The notes under the pieces: generated by a model
The model's input: only the letters and a program-made list of their open reading frames with translations
Told to the model about the DNA's origin: nothing
Databases searched by the model: none
Source of the DNA: DATKPE01 sp035524335
Lineage (GTDB): Bacteria; Bacteroidota; Ignavibacteria; UBA10030; SZUA-254
NCBI GenBank assembly: GCA_035524335.1
Contig: DATKPE010000047.1
Coordinates: forward strand, 1 to 64,000
Direction of reading: 5' to 3'
DNA: 64,000 nt
Position numbers and translations under genes: made by a program
Part shown: in pieces, positions 1 through 9,245 of the stretch
Position numbering within the stretch: position 1 is the stretch's first letter
How the letters are laid out: each line of letters opens with the position of its first letter

Positions 1-1
1 G

Positions 2-295
2 CGCGCCGGCGCGGCATTCGTCTACAATGCCCTGAAATCGTACACACTCTCGCTGGAGCAGGATACCGCCCTTCTCCGGATCTCCCCTTCGTGGAAATTC
101 AGCCACGATACCGCGGTCAACTACCTCGACCTGCATCTGCTTGCGGCGGAGAATTATTTTGCCCTCGAAAACTTCTCCGCCAGCCTGGCGGAAGTCCAGT
201 TTCTGAATCCCTCCTTCGGCAATCCGGACGTCAACACCATCGCCGGACAGATTCTTCTGGCGAGGGAAATCGAACGGCTCGGGACCGTCATCTGA
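2..295 (+). CDS. C-terminal part of a helical-repeat (TPR-like) protein
   Basis: An open frame runs in from the left edge and stops with TGA at 293-295, giving the last 97 residues of a protein whose start lies outside the window. The visible part is rich in amphipathic helices: a segment around AENYFALENFSASLAEVQF is followed by a proline/asparagine turn (NPSFGNPDVNT) and a last helix. That spacing is what one expects of a tetratricopeptide-type repeat, in which one helix pair loads items and the next starts after a short turn. I cannot name the family. It is convergent with the shikimate kinase gene 32 bp away, so the two do not share a transcript. Confidence 0.55.
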   Translation, partial: RAGAAFVYNALKSYTLSLEQDTALLRISPSWKFSHDTAVNYLDLHLLAAENYFALENFSASLAEVQFLNPSFGNPDVNTIAGQILLAREIERLGTVI

Positions 296-327
296 CCGGT
301 GACGGAATGATCGGGAGGAGGACCCGG

Positions 328-873
328 TCAGTACCTCGACACCTGCCTGACAATCTCATCTATTGTAAGTCCAACCCGGCGGTCGTCCGTTGAGATGACG
401 ATATCCGCCCGCGCGTAATAGGGCTCGCGGAGTGCGAGGAGCTGGGCGATTCTTTCCCGCAGGAGCGGTTCCGGAAGGGTGGATCCGTCCGGGGAGAGGA
501 TAAGGGGCCGGTTGGTTTTATTCCGCAGACGTTTCACGATCTGGTCAAGATCGGCCTTGAGGTAGATAAGAATGCCGCTGGCAACGATGACGGCGATGTT
601 CTCGTCCGTTGCGATCGTTCCACCCCCCAGCGAAACAATGCATTCCGCCGAGCGGCTTGCGGTCATCAGCGCTTCGTGTTCGATCCGGCGAAAGCCGGTT
701 TCGCCTTCCATGGAAAAGAGTTCCGGGATACGTCTGCCCGAGATTCTTTCGATTTCCTGATCGATGTCGATGAAAGAATAGCCGAGGGTATTGGCCAGGA
801 TCGGTCCGACGGTCGTCTTCCCGCTCCCCATGAATCCCGTAAGATAGATGAGATGCTTGTTTTTCACGGTCAT
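328..873 (-). CDS. aroK: Shikimate kinase
   Basis: Phosphorylates shikimate to shikimate-3-phosphate with ATP in the cytoplasmic chorismate pathway. The 181-residue length is normal for AroK. Near the N-terminus is a P-loop (GFMGSGKTTVG), followed by the substrate-binding DIDQEIE motif with its conserved Asp, an FRRIE segment where family members bind shikimate through Arg, and the SLGGGT turn. The C-terminal lid region carries several Arg residues (LRNKTNRPLI). Its ATG overlaps the stop of the upstream exported-protein gene by one base (TGATG), so the two are probably translationally coupled although unrelated in function. Chorismate made here would feed the PabB and MqnA enzymes encoded further along. 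Confidence 0.96.
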   Translation of the reverse strand: MTVKNKHLIYLTGFMGSGKTTVGPILANTLGYSFIDIDQEIERISGRRIPELFSMEGETGFRRIEHEALMTASRSAECIVSLGGGTIATDENIAVIVASGILIYLKADLDQIVKRLRNKTNRPLILSPDGSTLPEPLLRERIAQLLALREPYYARADIVISTDDRRVGLTIDEIVRQVSRY

Positions 874-1523
874 CAGAAGCGGCAGACGAACTGGAGGGAA
901 ACCGTCATGCCGTCGGCGACCGTGGTCCGGTCGGGGAAGTCGTCGACGGAGTCGAAGTGGATGCTTCGGAACTTTGCCTCCGTCCGGAGGGCGAGAAGGG
1001 GGGAAAGGGGATATTCGACATCGCTCAGCACCCGAATACCGTAGCCCGGGGTGGCGCCGAGGGTGACCGACGCGGCCGAGCCGAAGGCGGAGCTCCGTCT
1101 TCCGAAGTATGCGCCGCCTCCGCCGCCGATGGTCCAGAGAACGTCCGGTCCACCGACCGGGATCGGAAGATATGCGGATAGTTCCACCGGAACGACGATA
1201 TAGCCGTCCCGGACGTCGATCGTCCTTGTATTGTCATGGGGGAGAGGGACAGCAGACGGGTTTGTGATGTATTCCGCCGCCACGCCGAGCCAGAGTCTGA
1301 GATCGGGAATATATCTGCGGTAATCGGCCCCGATGCCGGCGGCAGCGCTCAGCTGCAGAAACTGTCCCAGCGTGAGATCATCGGGGCTGTCCGGGTGGGG
1401 ATAGAGTTTCGGAGATGTTGTCAGGGAGCCGGGGAGCGCAAGGGAACTCAGGCGTTCCTGTGCGCAGACCGCGTACGGGGATGCGAGGAGCAGGAGAAGC
1501 GTGCAGAGCCGGCACAGCGGCAT
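873..1523 (-). CDS. Exported beta-barrel-like protein of unknown function
   Basis: A 216-residue protein with a clear signal peptide: a basic start, a Leu-rich core and an AVCAQ cleavage region around residues 17-22. The mature part alternates short hydrophobic and polar stretches with many Gly, Ser and Tyr residues and ends in aromatic LQFVCRF, the pattern of a small outer-membrane beta-barrel whose last strand ends in Phe. Glycine-rich IGGGGGAYFG lies in the middle. Comparable proteins of FCB bacteria are annotated as outer-membrane beta-barrel or hypothetical. No catalytic motif is visible. It sits between the PpiD-like foldase and aroK on the same strand; a foldase next to an outer-membrane protein makes sense but does not prove a link. 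Confidence 0.7.
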   Translation of the reverse strand: MPLCRLCTLLLLLASPYAVCAQERLSSLALPGSLTTSPKLYPHPDSPDDLTLGQFLQLSAAAGIGADYRRYIPDLRLWLGVAAEYITNPSAVPLPHDNTRTIDVRDGYIVVPVELSAYLPIPVGGPDVLWTIGGGGGAYFGRRSSAFGSAASVTLGATPGYGIRVLSDVEYPLSPLLALRTEAKFRSIHFDSVDDFPDRTTVADGMTVSLQFVCRF

Positions 1524-1568
1524 GGTCGCTCCTTATCCGGCGTGAGATGCCGGCGGCCCGAAGAGCCG

Positions 1569-3668
1569 CTACCTGTAGAACTGGTCCCGGTTGTCGACGA
1601 TATCGGCCGATTTCTTGAGCTCGTCCGTCCAGTTGGTGAGAACCCGGTTTTTCTTTTCGTTGAGGATCTGGGTCCGGAGCAGATCGTGCTGGCCGAGGAA
1701 GGCCGTGGTATCGAATCCGGTTCTCTCCGTCAGCTGGACGAGATAGATGCCCCGCTGGCCTTCGAACGGTTTGGAGATCTCACCCTGTTTGAGGGCGGAG
1801 ACTGCGCCGACGAAATTATTGTCGCGGCCGATGCCGGGGATGAAGGTGCCGGCGGAAAACGATTCAAGGTGCTGAACCTGAAGATCGGGCCGTTTGGCGC
1901 TGATCTGGGTGAGCGGCTGTCCCGCAGGAATCTGCTGGAGGAGATCGGCGGCCGTGCGGCGGAGAACGTCGAGCTTTTTCTGACGGCTGACCTGCGATTC
2001 GATCGCGGTCCGCACGTCTTCATAGGGGCGGATCCCCGCGTCTTTCGCCTCGGTGACCATGAAGACGCCGTACCCGTTCGCAAGCGTGAAGGCGTCGCTA
2101 ACCGATCCGACCTTGTTTTTGAAGGCAAATTTGTTCACGGCGTTGTTCATGCCGATGCCGGGAATGAAGGCGTCCTTCTGAAACGGCTGTGTTTCCTGGA
2201 TGGTGTATTTGCTCTGTTCCGCTTCCTTCTGGAATGAGCCGTCCTTCGCGAGGTAGGCGAAATCCTTTGCGCGCTGGGAATTATCGCTTTTCGTCTGGGG
2301 GCCGATGTGGACGGCCATGAGGAGATCGGAGACCTTCACTTCGCGCGCATCCCGGGCGATCACCTTGATGACATGATAGCCGTAGGGCGTGAGAACCGGT
2401 CCCGCGATCTGACCCGGTTTCATCTTGAGAGCGACATCCTCGAACTGCTTCACCATTCTTCCCTTGGTGAACCAGCCGAGATCTCCTCCGCGGGCGGCGG
2501 TCGCGTCGGCTGAATTCTGTTTTGCAAGCTGGGCAAAGTCTTCGCCATTCTTCGCGCGGGCGGTGAGATCCCGGGCTTTTTTCAGAGCGGCGGCTGTGTC
2601 GTTATTCTGGATCCGGATGAGGATGTGGCTTGCATGAATTGCTTCGTCCGTCCCGTTCCGGTACTCGAGGACTTTCACAAGGTGATACCCGTTCGGTTCC
2701 GCGATCGGGCCGATCAGATCGCCGACCTTTGCGTCGGTCAATGCGGCCTCCCGCTCGGGCGAAAATTCGCCGTGCTTGAAAAACTTGTCGGCCGCGGGGA
2801 GTTCGCTGTAGGTTTTCTGCAGGTCGATGAAGTCGGCTCCCTGGAGAGCCCGCTGTTTGACGTCTTCCAGCTCCTTGATCACGCCATCGGTGTCGCTTTT
2901 CGACGGGAGGTCGGGAAAGACGATATATTTCAGTTTCCTGGTCGCCTCGGTTTTGAACTGATCGGAGTTGTCGCTGTAGTATTTCTTCAGTTCATCTTCG
3001 GTCGGCCGGAGAGTCGTATCACGGAGGGTGGAGGGATCGAACAGGACGTAATCCGCCTTGTACTTCACGTTCTGATCTGCGAACCGCTGACGGATTTCCT
3101 CTTCCGACACGCGGATGCTCGCGAGTATCACGCTTTCAAGTTTTTCCCGGAGCCGCTGTTTGCGGAGGAAATCCTCCACGCTGATCATGATCGTCTTGTT
3201 CCGGGGATCGAGGATGGTCTGATCATAGAGGGCGCGGTTGAACGTTCCGGTCGAATCGATGAAACGCTGTTTGAGAAAATCGGGCGGGTTCTCGCCGCGA
3301 ACCCAGTCGACGATTTCTTCGTCCGTCACCGTCAGATTCATCTTCTCCGAAGCTTCCTGGTAAAGCCGGTCGTCCACAAGCTGGGTCCAGACCTGATCGC
3401 GGATTGTGTTCATCTGTCCTTCATCGGGATCCGTTCCTGTACGGCTCTTCTGATTGTCGGCCGTCTGTTTGACCAGCTCCTCGAATTCGCGGTAGGTCAC
3501 CGGCTGTCCGTTGATCTTTCCAATCTGCGACGCTTCCGCGGTCTGTGTGCGGTGTCTGCGGCCGGTGATATCCATACCCCAGTCGAGCACAATATAGACA
3601 ACGAAAACGCCGGCAAAAATCGAAAAAAACGTAGAGAGGTTTTCCCTGATTTTGGTCATTAACGGCAT
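1569..3668 (-). CDS. Membrane-anchored PpiD/SurA-type peptidyl-prolyl isomerase
   Basis: A 699-residue periplasmic foldase. One membrane helix lies near residues 12-31 after a short cytoplasmic tail, followed by a SurA_N-like helical chaperone region beginning with the hallmark INGQPVTYREFEEL. Next comes a divergent parvulin-like repeat (about 240-338), a well-conserved PPIC domain (about 341-445, with ASHILI, GGDLGWF and GYHVIKV) and a third degenerate parvulin-like region. The architecture matches PpiD, which assists outer-membrane and secreted proteins after Sec export. The start at 3668 is preferred over an in-frame ATG at 3659 because an AAGGAA ribosome-binding sequence sits about 10 nt upstream. 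A good promoter lies about 50 bp upstream. Confidence 0.92.
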   Translation of the reverse strand: MPLMTKIRENLSTFFSIFAGVFVVYIVLDWGMDITGRRHRTQTAEASQIGKINGQPVTYREFEELVKQTADNQKSRTGTDPDEGQMNTIRDQVWTQLVDDRLYQEASEKMNLTVTDEEIVDWVRGENPPDFLKQRFIDSTGTFNRALYDQTILDPRNKTIMISVEDFLRKQRLREKLESVILASIRVSEEEIRQRFADQNVKYKADYVLFDPSTLRDTTLRPTEDELKKYYSDNSDQFKTEATRKLKYIVFPDLPSKSDTDGVIKELEDVKQRALQGADFIDLQKTYSELPAADKFFKHGEFSPEREAALTDAKVGDLIGPIAEPNGYHLVKVLEYRNGTDEAIHASHILIRIQNNDTAAALKKARDLTARAKNGEDFAQLAKQNSADATAARGGDLGWFTKGRMVKQFEDVALKMKPGQIAGPVLTPYGYHVIKVIARDAREVKVSDLLMAVHIGPQTKSDNSQRAKDFAYLAKDGSFQKEAEQSKYTIQETQPFQKDAFIPGIGMNNAVNKFAFKNKVGSVSDAFTLANGYGVFMVTEAKDAGIRPYEDVRTAIESQVSRQKKLDVLRRTAADLLQQIPAGQPLTQISAKRPDLQVQHLESFSAGTFIPGIGRDNNFVGAVSALKQGEISKPFEGQRGIYLVQLTERTGFDTTAFLGQHDLLRTQILNEKKNRVLTNWTDELKKSADIVDNRDQFYR

Positions 3669-3715
3669 GACAATTGGATTCCTTCAGAAAAATGACGGTA
3701 AAAACGATGTTTTCA

Positions 3716-3744
3716 AATATACAAGAAAAATGCTTTAGAAGCAA
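3716..3744 (-). promoter_or_regulatory. Promoter of the PpiD-like gene
   Basis: On the minus strand the sequence reads TTGCTT, 17 bases, TATATT, followed by TG. This is -35/-10 spacing, and the -10 also satisfies the FCB consensus TAnnTTTG. The predicted transcript start is near 3709, leaving a leader of about 40 nt before the ATG at 3668. Confidence 0.6.
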
Positions 3745-3922
3745 CGAACAGAAATGTGCGCAAACAGCAAAAAAACCCTTGACACCGGCGGGATTAATTA
3801 GTACCATCTTCCACCAGCGGATCCCTGAGGGGAAATGAACCGGACGGGATGATTCGGAGGGGCGGATCCGCACGGTACCCGATACGCCGGCCCAGCCGGT
3901 CCATGTTCTGTCCGGAGTCCCG

Positions 3923-5524
3923 ATGAATACCGCCGCTATCGAACGGCATCATATCTGGTGTGCCTCGGTCATCATCCTGCTCGCCGCAACTGCGGCGTGG
4001 AGCCAGAGATTCGTCCAGGACGACGCATTTATCTCCTTCCGGTACGCGGAAAATCTCCTCAACGGACAGGGGTTCGTCTGGAATGCCGGCGAACGGGTGG
4101 AGGGTTACAGCAACTTTCTCTGGACGCTCCTCATCGCCGGAGGGATGGCCGCAGGCTTCGACCCCGTCGGCTGGTCCGAACTCCTCGGGATTCTTTCCTT
4201 CGCCGGATCGATGGCGTTCACCTACGCCATCATCCGGAGGATTACCTCGTCGTCGGTGGTGGCGCTGGTCGCGATCGCCGCGCTCGCCTGGAACTTTTCC
4301 TTCCGCTCGTTCGCAACCGGCGGGCTGGAGACCCAGTTTCAAACCTGCCTCTTCATCGCAATGGGGTATCTGCTCCTCCGTCTTCTGAATGATCCGTTCC
4401 CCGGCCACAGAGCGCTTCTTGCCTTTTCGGCACTCGGCTCGGCGGCAATTCTCACACGGCTCGATTCCGTCCTCATCTGCATCGTCTTCGAGACGGGTCT
4501 GGCGATGCGGCTCATCCGGAGCGGCAGGTCTGCCCCGGAGATCACCTCCCGTCTCGCGGCACTTGCGGCACCCAAGATCATTCTCATTCTCCCCTGGTTG
4601 CTCTGGAAGCAGGCCTACTACGGCGATATTCTCCCCAATACATTCTACCTCAAGATGCCCGGCTCGGCACTTCGTTATTTTTCGCAGGGCGCGGCGTACC
4701 TCGGCAGGTTCATTCTCTCCTACTGGACGATTCCGCTTCTCCTCGCCGGCATTTTCGGGATCCGCAGGTTCTTCACCAGACCGGACCGATTTCTCCAGCT
4801 GATCGGCGTTTCGATCATCTGCTGGACTCTCTACCTCCTCCTTATCGGAGGGGATTTCATGGAATTCCGGATGATCGTTCCGATCCTTCCCTTCATGGTG
4901 ATACTGACCGTCTGGCTCCTCGGCACGAGTATTCCCTGGAAACCGGTCAAGATCGGCATCATCGCTCTCCTTCTGGCCGGATCGGTCTATCATGAACAGA
5001 GGTTCGAATACCGGCAGGCGGAGGGGATCGAGCCGGTCGGTCAACTGCGGGGTCATCTGGAGCGGGAGGACGAGAACTGGGCGGGAATCGGAAAAATGCT
5101 CGATACGCTCTTCCGGCACGACCGCTCCGTCACAATCGCGACGACAGCCGCCGGGGCCATTCCCTACTTTTCAAAACTGCCGACGATCGACATGCTCGGC
5201 GTGAACGAGCCGTGGATCGCGCGGTTCGGCATTCCCGCAAGCGACATCCCGGGACATCAGCGGATCAGCCCGCTCAGCTATCTTCTCCGGAGACGCGTGA
5301 ATCTCGTCCTCTCCCACCCGCTGGTCCTGCCGGTCGACGAGCCGGTGAAATATTCGCTCATCGTCCCGGTCGACTGCGGCACGCCGCGAGATTCCGTACG
5401 CATCATGGAACTGCCGTTAGGGGGGAAATACAAACTCGTGCTCTGGTACCTGACCCCGCACCCTGCGATCGATACGCTCATCAGTTGCGGCCGGTGCACC
5501 GCCTATCCCGTGGCGATGCGGTGA
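3923..5524 (+). CDS. Polytopic membrane glycosyltransferase (GT-C / family 39-like)
   Basis: A 533-residue protein with about ten hydrophobic segments after a short N-terminal tail. Directly after the first helix comes an acidic loop with the pattern QDDAFISFRYAENL, followed by GQGFVWN and GERVEGYSNFLW. This loop-1 DD signature is typical of GT-C enzymes such as arabinofuranosyltransferase-like and dolichyl-mannosyltransferase-like proteins, which move sugars from polyprenyl-phosphate donors on the outer face of the membrane. The last 170 residues form a soluble domain. Acceptor and sugar cannot be told from sequence. The gene stands alone on the plus strand and converges on the DUF4340 gene with a 9-bp gap. 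A long antisense open frame covers its first half but lacks protein-like features. Confidence 0.82.
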   Translation: MNTAAIERHHIWCASVIILLAATAAWSQRFVQDDAFISFRYAENLLNGQGFVWNAGERVEGYSNFLWTLLIAGGMAAGFDPVGWSELLGILSFAGSMAFTYAIIRRITSSSVVALVAIAALAWNFSFRSFATGGLETQFQTCLFIAMGYLLLRLLNDPFPGHRALLAFSALGSAAILTRLDSVLICIVFETGLAMRLIRSGRSAPEITSRLAALAAPKIILILPWLLWKQAYYGDILPNTFYLKMPGSALRYFSQGAAYLGRFILSYWTIPLLLAGIFGIRRFFTRPDRFLQLIGVSIICWTLYLLLIGGDFMEFRMIVPILPFMVILTVWLLGTSIPWKPVKIGIIALLLAGSVYHEQRFEYRQAEGIEPVGQLRGHLEREDENWAGIGKMLDTLFRHDRSVTIATTAAGAIPYFSKLPTIDMLGVNEPWIARFGIPASDIPGHQRISPLSYLLRRRVNLVLSHPLVLPVDEPVKYSLIVPVDCGTPRDSVRIMELPLGGKYKLVLWYLTPHPAIDTLISCGRCTAYPVAMR

Positions 5525-5533
5525 TCCGGCGAA

Positions 5534-6916
5534 CTACTTCTTCCGCTGGTAGATGTACAATTCCTGTCCGGGCTTGACCGCGATCGATTTCAGCAGATTC
5601 CATTTCAGGATCTGCTCGACCGAGACGTTGAACTTTTTCGCAATGAGCGTCATCGTCTCGTTCTTTCCCACCGTATAGACGGTCAGGTCGCCTTCATCGT
5701 CGTTTGTCACCGGGGCGGCCTGATTCTGCTTGGCGAGCGGTCCTCCTGCCTGCGGAACGGCCGGAGGGGTCCTCTTGCCCGCAGGGGCGGGAGTGGTGTC
5801 GGTGTTTTTAGTGACGGTCTTCGGGGTTGTTGCCGCCGGTTCCGTCGATTTTACGACCGGCCGCTGTACCGGCGGAGCATTTTGTCGTGTGACGGGAGGT
5901 TTGGTGACAACCGGTTTCTGGACGGCAGGAGCGGGCTTCTGAACGGCAGGAGCGGGTTTCTGGATCGCTTCCGCGACCTTCCGGGCCGGCAACTTCGAAG
6001 GAACTGCCGCGACGCCCGGATGGAACGGCATTGCCTGCGCTTCCACCGGTTTCAGCAACTGCTGTGCGGTCCATTTCGTGATGACGAAGGTCGACTTTGA
6101 GCCGGGGAGCTGAACATAATATTTTGATGAATCGGCTGCGGGGAAGAGGGAGAGCGAAGCGGGTTCGGCTCCCTTCACCTGAATCGAAACCGGTTTTCCC
6201 GCCGGTGCGACGGCTGAATCGACGAAATCGTCCGCGCGGAGGTTCGCCAGGGAATTGAGCGAACTGTTGATCGTGCCGGCATCGACCGGTCTGTCCTGGG
6301 TTTTCCATCCGCTGCTGTCGCGCCGGAAATTGTATTCGGCCGATCCCACGCCGAACGTCAGCTCCCTGATGCCTTCGGCGTGCGCCGAGAGTATCGATTT
6401 GTCGCGCCATTCCTTCACATCCTTTGTGATCGACCAGCTTTCGATTCCTTCGCCAAGATAGACGTCCTTCGATTCGGGGAGGCGGAAGTAAATCTCGGAG
6501 AAGGAGGGACCCATCTTGCCGAGAATGACCGCGGATGTTTTTGACGAGCGGTCGGTGACGGAAAGACGCGTGCCCGAGGAGTCGACCTGGAAAAGTCCCT
6601 GTTTTTCGGGATTGGAGGAAATGAGACTTCCGACCTTGAACTTCGCGAGGCCGCTCAGGAGCTGTTCGACTCCCGCCCGGTCTGCGGCGTAGCGGATCGG
6701 CTGGGTGATCGTCCATTTCCCGCCGATATTTTCGAGCGTGACGGATTTTCCCTGCCGCTGAATGTCGATTTTCACCACGCTCGCCGAGTCGACGGTAAAC
6801 CGGACGTCGGACGGAGCATAGCTCGTCTCCCGCTCCTTATCGGACGGGAGGAGAAACAGAACAATCGCCCCCAGCACCACCAGGAGCAGGATGAGATACA
6901 GGGTCGAGCGGTTCAT
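5534..6916 (-). CDS. DUF4340 protein with C-terminal LysM domain
   Basis: A 460-residue protein. One N-terminal membrane helix (LYLILLLVVLGAIVLFLL) is followed by a DUF4340 domain (about 30-300), recognisable from WTITQPIRYAAD and the RLSVTD/VILGKMG segments. Next comes a proline/alanine-rich linker with near-perfect repeats of KPAPAVQ, then a LysM domain at the end (YTVGKNETMTLIAKKFNVS to LYIYQ). DUF4340 proteins often sit beside GldF/GldG ABC genes, as here; LysM binds peptidoglycan sugar chains. The fusion would tether the ABC complex to the wall. The frame continues upstream, but the ATG at 6916 starts the membrane helix and is the credible start. It is last in the gldA-gldF-gldG run, 20 bp after gldG. 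Confidence 0.85.
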   Translation of the reverse strand: MNRSTLYLILLLVVLGAIVLFLLPSDKERETSYAPSDVRFTVDSASVVKIDIQRQGKSVTLENIGGKWTITQPIRYAADRAGVEQLLSGLAKFKVGSLISSNPEKQGLFQVDSSGTRLSVTDRSSKTSAVILGKMGPSFSEIYFRLPESKDVYLGEGIESWSITKDVKEWRDKSILSAHAEGIRELTFGVGSAEYNFRRDSSGWKTQDRPVDAGTINSSLNSLANLRADDFVDSAVAPAGKPVSIQVKGAEPASLSLFPAADSSKYYVQLPGSKSTFVITKWTAQQLLKPVEAQAMPFHPGVAAVPSKLPARKVAEAIQKPAPAVQKPAPAVQKPVVTKPPVTRQNAPPVQRPVVKSTEPAATTPKTVTKNTDTTPAPAGKRTPPAVPQAGGPLAKQNQAAPVTNDDEGDLTVYTVGKNETMTLIAKKFNVSVEQILKWNLLKSIAVKPGQELYIYQRKK

Positions 6917-6936
6917 GGTTCTCTCATGAAATAAGA

Positions 6937-8514
6937 CTACAGGTTGCGTGTTTCCAGCCGGCGTCTGCCTGCGACGCGCCACCGCCAGCGGATGATGCCG
7001 AAGAGAATTATGAGGAGCGGCGGGAGCGCGAGGTTGGCCGCCTTCACCCACCCCTTGGCCCCTTCCGATATCTCGTCGAGCGGCTTGCTCCCGGCATCCC
7101 GCGCCCGGATCGCCGCAAGCCCAATGTCGTCGGCCAGCCAATCGACGAGATTGCTCGCCAGATAGAAATTATCCTTGCTTCCCGCCAGCTGATCCTGGCA
7201 GAAATCGCCGTCCCCGATCGCCACGATCTTCGAGAGCCTGCCGCTCACCAGCCTGTTCGTGGTGTCGATTAATCGTGCGGAGGAATCGGCTGCGACCGCT
7301 CTGGTGCCGAACAGGCTCGGGAACGCCCCTTCGACGGTGACGCAGAGCGGTATGCCCGATTCGTGAAACATTTCGGGCGACATCTGCATCGCCGCGCTGA
7401 TGAGGAAGGAATTCTCCTGCCTGCCGCTCCGTTTCGACGATTTCACGAGGACATGCGCCGTCAGCCCGCGGTTCCGCGCAAGACTGGTATCGATCGAGCT
7501 GGCAAAATAGAAGACGACGGAACGGAGATCCTTGACGACCGGACTGGTCTGATCGAAATCGCTCGCCTGCGGCAGGTAGTAAAACGGCACCTGATTCTGG
7601 ATGATCATGAATCCGGCCTGCTGCTGCACGTTCACGTACGCACAGCTCGCATCCCGCACCAGATCGGTATTGATCCGGACGCCGTAATTTTCAAGCATGT
7701 CGTCGAGATCGAGGGCAAGCGGTCTGCCCATCTGCATCTGGAGGTTTGCGCTCACCTTGTTGAGGAAGAAGGCGATGCGCCCTCCCCGCATGAGGTACTG
7801 GTCGATCAGGAATTTTTCCCACGACTTGAACGGCTTGTCCGGTGCGATAATCATCAGGACGGCGACATCGGGGGGAACCGGCCTGCCGCCGGTCAGGTCG
7901 ACTGTCGTCACGGTATATTGTTTTGCGAGCACATCCTGAAACCGGCTCATCTGCTGAAGACCCGGTTCGCCGTGGCCGGTGAGGAATCCGATCTTTTTCA
8001 GCTCCTTCGCGGTGAGTTTTTTCACCGCCGAACTGATTTCATACTCCAGATTCGACGTGGTCTGGATGACGGGGAGCCGTTCCTGCTTGTCACCGTACAG
8101 GAAGACCAGTCCCATGTAGGCGTTCTGCACCTGCAGTTTGTCCTGTTTCAGGACCTGGACCTGGACCGGCGGAATGCCGTACCGCTGGGCTTCCTGCTCG
8201 AGGTCTTCCTTCTTCGAGGGATCGATGAACTCATACTGGAAGTTCCCTCCCGAGTAGGCGCGGTACTCGTCGAGCTCGTCCTTCAGGTACCGCCGGTTGT
8301 TGGCGTATTCCGGGGGAAGATCGGAGGTGAAGTAGGCCTTGACGATGAATTTGTCGTCCAGGTTCCGGACGAGGTTTTTGCTCGCGTCGGAGAGGGTGAA
8401 AATCTTGTCGCCGGTCAGATCGAACCGTTTGAAGAAACGGAGGGAAATGATATTCGCGAGGATGAGGATCCCGACGATGAGGAGTGTGCGGAGGATGAGC
8501 TGTTTTCTGTTCAT
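6937..8514 (-). CDS. gldG: GldG-like ABC transporter auxiliary protein
   Basis: A 525-residue protein with a first membrane helix (LLIVGILILANIISLRFF), a long extracytoplasmic region and a second helix near the C-terminus (LALPPLLIILFGIIRWRW). Following the first helix is the signature FDLTGDKIFTLSDASK of the GldG/ABC-auxiliary family, then the TSDLPP and FIDPSKK segments and a GHGEPG turn. In Flavobacterium, GldG works with GldA and GldF as an ABC complex required for gliding; homologues are widespread in non-gliders. ATG at 8514 is chosen because AGGAG lies 11 nt upstream; a GTG eight codons earlier would overlap the permease gene. Confidence 0.88.
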   Translation of the reverse strand: MNRKQLILRTLLIVGILILANIISLRFFKRFDLTGDKIFTLSDASKNLVRNLDDKFIVKAYFTSDLPPEYANNRRYLKDELDEYRAYSGGNFQYEFIDPSKKEDLEQEAQRYGIPPVQVQVLKQDKLQVQNAYMGLVFLYGDKQERLPVIQTTSNLEYEISSAVKKLTAKELKKIGFLTGHGEPGLQQMSRFQDVLAKQYTVTTVDLTGGRPVPPDVAVLMIIAPDKPFKSWEKFLIDQYLMRGGRIAFFLNKVSANLQMQMGRPLALDLDDMLENYGVRINTDLVRDASCAYVNVQQQAGFMIIQNQVPFYYLPQASDFDQTSPVVKDLRSVVFYFASSIDTSLARNRGLTAHVLVKSSKRSGRQENSFLISAAMQMSPEMFHESGIPLCVTVEGAFPSLFGTRAVAADSSARLIDTTNRLVSGRLSKIVAIGDGDFCQDQLAGSKDNFYLASNLVDWLADDIGLAAIRARDAGSKPLDEISEGAKGWVKAANLALPPLLIILFGIIRWRWRVAGRRRLETRNL

Positions 8515-8528
8515 GTCCGTCTGTTCTC

Positions 8529-9245
8529 CTATGCCCACCGTCGTTTTTGGAGCACCGCCGAGGCGAGGCGCAGTGCGAGGCCGATCGCGGAGGCGTAGTA
8601 CACGAGATCGCGCGAGTCGATGACGCCGCGCGCGATGTTGGAGAAATGGTAATCGATGCTCAGGTATTCAAGCACCATGCCGACCGAGCTCGGAAGGTAG
8701 AAGAGGATCTTGTCGAGCATGAAGAGGCTGAAGACGATGAACAGGCTGACGATGAAGGCCACGACCTGATTTTCGGTGACGGCGGATCCGAAGACGCTGA
8801 TGGCGATGAAGACTGCGCCGACGAGGAGGAGGCCCAGGTAACCGCCGATCACGGCGCCGGTGTCGAGCGACCCGATGATCGAGACCGTGATGTAATAGCA
8901 GACGGTCGGGAGGAGGGTGAAGAAATAGAGTGTCCAGGCGGCGAGAAATTTGCCGACGATGATGTCCCCTTCGCCGATCGGTTTGGTGACGAGCAGTTCC
9001 AGCGTGCCGCTCTTCCGTTCCTCGGAGATGAGCCGCATCGTCATGGCCGGAGCGAAGAAGAGGAGGAGAAACGGCGTCATCTCGAACACCGTCCGCAGGG
9101 TGGAGAGATTGTAGATGAAGAGGTTGCTCGTGAAGAACCACCCGAGGATGATCAGATAGACCACGATCACGATGTAGGCCACGGGGGAATTGAAGAAGGA
9201 GCGGACTTCTTTTCTGAAGATCGAAGCAATGTTATGGACGTTCAT
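8529..9245 (-). CDS. gldF: GldF-like ABC-2 permease
   Basis: A 238-residue integral membrane protein with six hydrophobic helices and the ABC-2 permease hallmark FRKEVRSFFNSPVAYIV at its start. Between helices two and three it carries the cytoplasmic coupling segment MRLISEERKSGTLELLVTKPI, typical of NosY/GldF-type permeases. With the ATPase encoded just upstream it would form the membrane channel of the complex. ATG at 9245 overlaps the ATPase stop (ATGA), indicating translational coupling; the longer upstream extension of the frame is Pro/Arg-rich and belongs to the gldA coding sequence. The transported substrate of this family is unknown. Confidence 0.9.
   Translation of the reverse strand: MNVHNIASIFRKEVRSFFNSPVAYIVIVVYLIILGWFFTSNLFIYNLSTLRTVFEMTPFLLLFFAPAMTMRLISEERKSGTLELLVTKPIGEGDIIVGKFLAAWTLYFFTLLPTVCYYITVSIIGSLDTGAVIGGYLGLLLVGAVFIAISVFGSAVTENQVVAFIVSLFIVFSLFMLDKILFYLPSSVGMVLEYLSIDYHFSNIARGVIDSRDLVYYASAIGLALRLASAVLQKRRWA

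Noticed and set aside
1236..2237. Plus-strand open frame over the PpiD-like gene
   Set aside because: No ribosome-binding site and Arg/Gly/Glu-rich; PpiD domains are clear on the minus strand.
3794..5119. Long open frame (441 codons) on the minus strand over the glycosyltransferase gene
   Set aside because: It is charged, low in hydrophobic residues and has no family motif. The plus strand frame has ten membrane helices and the GT-C motif.
5890..5960. KPAPAVQ repeats as a possible tandem DNA repeat or recombination site
   Set aside because: They are in frame in the Pro/Ala linker of the DUF4340-LysM protein and are explained by it.
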